This document shows, one piece after another, positions 15,501-17,104 of a DNA stretch of 17,104 nt. Source of the stretch: Chth-196 sp044370935 (GTDB lineage: Bacteria; Verrucomicrobiota; Verrucomicrobiia; Chthoniobacterales; Chthoniobacteraceae); assembly GCA_044370935.1 (NCBI GenBank), contig JBILUQ010000058.1, positions 1 to 17,104 on the forward strand. The letters are read 5' to 3'. The notes under the pieces were generated by a model, which saw only the letters and a list, made by a program, of their open reading frames with translations, ran no database searches and was not told the origin of the DNA. Within the stretch, counting starts at the first letter, position 1, and the number at the start of each line of letters is the position of its first letter. A program made the position numbers and the translations under genes.

Positions 15501-16205
15501 CCCATTCACCTCCATGCCGTTCAAATTCAGGCAGATCAGGTGAGGCAGCATGCGTTGCAGTAGCTCTTTAAATTGAGCAATGTGACCGTGCCCATGATGC
15601 TGGTTGTACACGATGCCAACGTTATCCACTCCCTCCCCGCGCAGCGCCTTGATGATCGCAATCTGGTTGTCGGGCTCACCAAACCAGCTTCCATGATTGT
15701 ACAGACCCACCTTCAATCCGTCTGCTTTCGCGGCGTCGGCGATCGGCTTGATGCGCTTTACATCGCTCGCCACGCGTTTCGCCTGCTCCTCGCTTGAGAC
15801 GCCGTCCAGCGATCCACCGCCGCCGCTCACCCACAATTGCGGCTTTACATTTTGACGCCGGAAAAGTTCCAGCGCCTTCAGTGCGTCTGCATTCAAAGCA
15901 CCGGGAAACCACCACCCAAGCAGACTGACCCTATGCCGCTTGAGCGCTTCCATCTCCTCGTCCCATTGCGGGATGTGCTCGGCGCGGTAATCATATACAA
16001 ACTGTCTGATCTCGAGCTTTTCAAGCATCGCCGCCCGCTGCTCAGGGGTGCGCTTCGCCTTGTCAAAGGGAACAATGCACCAGGCCGCGAGATTGCTCTG
16101 GCGAAACAATCCCTGCTCCGGATCAACGGCCCATGAGCCCGCGCACAGGACAATGATCATTAAGATGCAATGGAGCCACGGCCCGCGGTGGAGTGTATTT
16201 TTCAT
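12522..16205 (-). CDS. Exported fusion: TIM-barrel isomerase-like domain + LamG-like domain + PQQ dehydrogenase with inserted cytochrome c
   Basis: One unbroken 1227-residue frame. Residues 1-26 are a Sec signal peptide. Residues about 30-295 are a xylose-isomerase-like TIM barrel, with GLYNHGSWFGEPDNQ (167-181), GIVYNQHHGHGH (197-208), ICLNLNGM (224-231) and GPIGILNHTGEDAEERL (265-281). An Ala/Pro/Lys linker (296-343) leads to a LamG/concanavalin-like domain (about 344-495), including NQWHAFAAVIGPDTVRLYVD (429-448). A quinoprotein propeller begins near 566, with ERSLGGNTSNRFSELTQITP (579-598), RHDIWDWDLPAP (832-843) and GGAEWTGAAADP (958-969). A cytochrome c domain (about 998-1072) with heme site CAACH (1009-1013) and possible axial Met1049 or Met1052 interrupts it, and the propeller resumes at about 1083-1224. 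PQQ dehydrogenases oxidise sugars or alcohols in the periplasm and pass electrons to cytochromes. The gene lies 36 nt after the hydrolase gene on the same strand and is convergent with the sulfatase. Domain calls are strong; the joint reaction is inferred. Confidence 0.9.
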   Translation of the reverse strand: MKNTLHRGPWLHCILMIIVLCAGSWAVDPEQGLFRQSNLAAWCIVPFDKAKRTPEQRAAMLEKLEIRQFVYDYRAEHIPQWDEEMEALKRHRVSLLGWWFPGALNADALKALELFRRQNVKPQLWVSGGGGSLDGVSSEEQAKRVASDVKRIKPIADAAKADGLKVGLYNHGSWFGEPDNQIAIIKALRGEGVDNVGIVYNQHHGHGHIAQFKELLQRMLPHLICLNLNGMEVNGDQVGRKILPLGVGAEDLSLLKIIGESGYTGPIGILNHTGEDAEERLLDNLDGLRWLTGQLRGQPAAAKPVPRTAVPVSNALPKASNPGAQGSQIATAKPGVKVASGEPSLNVAFGKALRGSVHMEGKPEYRTLPITVECRAKLSGASNYNILVASAPKASADHWELYTHAASGHLSVYMPGRCGVRANTNVCDNQWHAFAAVIGPDTVRLYVDGVKVAEAPLKEKTGTARPGGLAIGSLVEGNLGCEGIIDNVRISSGTNEPQVPGDSPLKAGKDTIGIWDFDNLPDAPAAGVKTVKDPQKGTSAAVHADRRSLPAEFTIPAANPQMLTKTNGWPAHGNGADWERSLGGNTSNRFSELTQITPENVDKLEHAWTYHGGDGSGNIQCNPIVVSGVIYTPTPGRCVVAIDGANGKERWRFAMKGLLGAQTNTPARRGLVFWQGDAKASPRLLFGDGNWLVALDPATGNPVPDFGDGGKVPVPTGTTVVGAMHGHILVLPGYSGDVYGFDARNGRQLWIFKTRPEPGGFGFETWSNVESGANCWGGMALDESRGIAYVSVGSPKPNFIGLNHQGDNLFSNCVLALDTMTGRRLWHFQELRHDIWDWDLPAPPNLVTVERHGMKVDAVAQVSKLGNTLLLDRVSGEPLYDFRLVRVDTHGLPGDETAAYQPAPLLPQPFARQAYHKSDLPTDELARAAVMPLFDRANSGPFPSFDEARPTILFNIHGGAEWTGAAADPRGFLYVTSNEVPWSITCFRDDDPAPIQPASKGEQIFQTNCAACHGADRKGIGHAPPMRGVRHRLADADLRAILKTGRGSMPAMPHLTESDLAPLLDFLLCRDRPESAVQKREGKEWTFSGFNRLLDPRGYPACKTPWGTLNCINLNTGKLAWTVPLGEYTELAAAGVSQTGQENFGGAIVTRSRLVFASGTRDKKIRAFHADTGRELWSRELPLHGTAPATSFEANGRQFILQPATGGGKLGGPAGDSWVAFALPSDR
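14160..14181. repeat. Perfect intragenic hairpin, 9-bp stem with CTTC loop
   Basis: AGGAGATGC (14160-14168) and GCATCTCCT (14173-14181) flank CTTC (GAAG on the coding strand) within the PQQ part of the fusion gene, near residues 675-681. It is the longest perfect short-loop stem I noticed. It may only reflect codon choice. Confidence 0.45.
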
Positions 16206-16241
16206 GTTTTTTAAGTCGGCGTTTTTGCGTTCAGGGCTGCA

Positions 16242-17099
16242 CTAACTTTCACATTGCGCAGTGAATTCATCGATGGCTGAGAGAAAAGCCTCCGGGTGAT
16301 CGCGGTGTAATTGATGACCCTTGCCCGGAAAGCGGACGTGCGTGCACTGCGCAATCATTGACGCCACCTCGAACGCGTCCGCGTCGGAAAGCGCGCCTCC
16401 CGAAGACGGGTCCGCCTGCAAAAGCAGCGTCGGACATTGGATTGAGCGGAAGACACCATGCCGGTCGTAGCCATGCAGCCACCGGCCTTCGATCAGGGGC
16501 GTGAACACGTCGGGATCAACGTATCGCAGGCAGTGCGCGCTCCACTTCAAAGACTCACTACTTCGCAATTCGCCCAAACTTCGCACCGTTCCGTCGGTCT
16601 GGGGAATCGAAACCTTTGCGAGCAGACCTGTCAGGTCATCGGATTCACACGCCCGCCGGGCGACAGACTGCATCCCTATAAATTGGGATTGCCAGCCACT
16701 TCCCAGAATCCTGGAACCCATGCTTTCAAAAGGCGGATCCTCAAGCACCAGCGCTTTCACGTATTCCGGCACCCTTGCGGCGACCGCCGCACCCACCATT
16801 GCCCCAAGCGAATGGCCAACGAGCGTGACAGGCGAGCCAATCTCTCTTCGCAGGAATCCAACGCAATCCCCCACGTAATCCATCACAAGATAAGAGGAGC
16901 CACGCCCGGACCTTCCATGACCGCGGTGGTCGCATGCCACGATGTCACCGTAGGCACTTAACCCTGCAAAAACAGGCTCCCAATCGTCCAAAAGACGCGT
17001 CACCCCGTGAAGCAGAAGCGTCATCGAGCCCGATCCTGCAGCACCGCGCGCGAACGCGATTCCCGGCTTTGAATCTGAGAGATGGCGCGAAAGATTCAT
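16242..17099 (-). CDS. Alpha/beta hydrolase
   Basis: A 285-residue alpha/beta-hydrolase-fold protein. The oxyanion-hole motif LLLHGV (28-33), the strand-turn ACDHRGHGRSG (55-65), the nucleophile elbow VGHSLGAM (94-101) with Ser97, and the terminal GKGHQLHRDHP (259-269) with His262 are all present. The acid is probably Asp230 in LLLQADPSSGG or Asp239 or Asp241 just after. Length and motif order fit the AB hydrolase 1 family (PF00561/PF12697), which includes esterases, lactonases, C-C hydrolases and haloperoxidase-like enzymes. No signal peptide is present, so it is probably cytoplasmic. The ATG at 17099 is preceded by GAGAA, a possible weak ribosome site, but the window ends 5 nt upstream and an earlier start cannot be excluded. 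It is followed after 36 nt by the TIM/PQQ fusion gene, so cotranscription is likely. A lactonase acting on the product of a sugar dehydrogenase would make sense but is speculation. Confidence 0.88.
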   Translation of the reverse strand: MNLSRHLSDSKPGIAFARGAAGSGSMTLLLHGVTRLLDDWEPVFAGLSAYGDIVACDHRGHGRSGRGSSYLVMDYVGDCVGFLRREIGSPVTLVGHSLGAMVGAAVAARVPEYVKALVLEDPPFESMGSRILGSGWQSQFIGMQSVARRACESDDLTGLLAKVSIPQTDGTVRSLGELRSSESLKWSAHCLRYVDPDVFTPLIEGRWLHGYDRHGVFRSIQCPTLLLQADPSSGGALSDADAFEVASMIAQCTHVRFPGKGHQLHRDHPEAFLSAIDEFTAQCES

Positions 17100-17104
17100 T
17101 TCTC

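Overview
The window (about 17.1 kb, GC-rich) looks like a chromosomal piece of a Verrucomicrobiota or Planctomycetota bacterium. This is inferred from the gene content: Tat-exported Gfo/Idh/MocA oxidoreductases, a DUF1080 (3-keto-disaccharide hydrolase) protein, a sulfatase, a sialate O-acetylesterase, a bacterial lipase-maturation-factor homologue, and a very large PQQ/cytochrome c protein fused to a TIM barrel. The near absence of Shine-Dalgarno sequences before the starts fits this. I see no RNA gene, CRISPR array, insertion sequence or phage gene.

Layout. (1) 1-862: the 3' end of an FAD-dependent oxidoreductase (+), followed at once by a start-less relic of a sugar phosphate isomerase/epimerase C-terminus. 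(2) 863-2461: sialate O-acetylesterase (-), divergent from the next block across a 363-bp intergenic region with a C8T9 tract and a small hairpin. (3) 2825-8940: a five-gene + strand run: DUF1080 protein, Sec-exported divergent Gfo/Idh/MocA protein, Tat-exported Gfo/Idh/MocA oxidoreductase, Tat-exported M19 dipeptidase homologue lacking three metal ligands, and a secreted seven-repeat beta-propeller. Gaps are 125, 15, 4 and 17 nt, and a terminator-like hairpin follows. (4) 9267-12421: lipase maturation factor family membrane protein and an arylsulfatase B-like sulfatase (+). (5) 12522-17099: convergent - strand pair, an alpha/beta hydrolase upstream of a 1227-residue exported fusion of TIM barrel, LamG-like domain, PQQ propeller and inserted cytochrome c.

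How the genes may work together (inference). Nearly every product carries a Sec or Tat signal or is in the membrane, and the recognisable activities are carbohydrate-directed: deacetylation, desulfation, sugar oxidation or keto-sugar processing, isomerisation, and quinoprotein oxidation with electrons passed to a built-in cytochrome. The window therefore reads as a periplasmic glycan-processing region. The best candidates for something undescribed are the TIM/LamG/PQQ/cytochrome fusion and the five-gene exported operon with its metal-ligand-poor M19 protein. No substrate can be read from the sequence, and no regulator or transporter is present.
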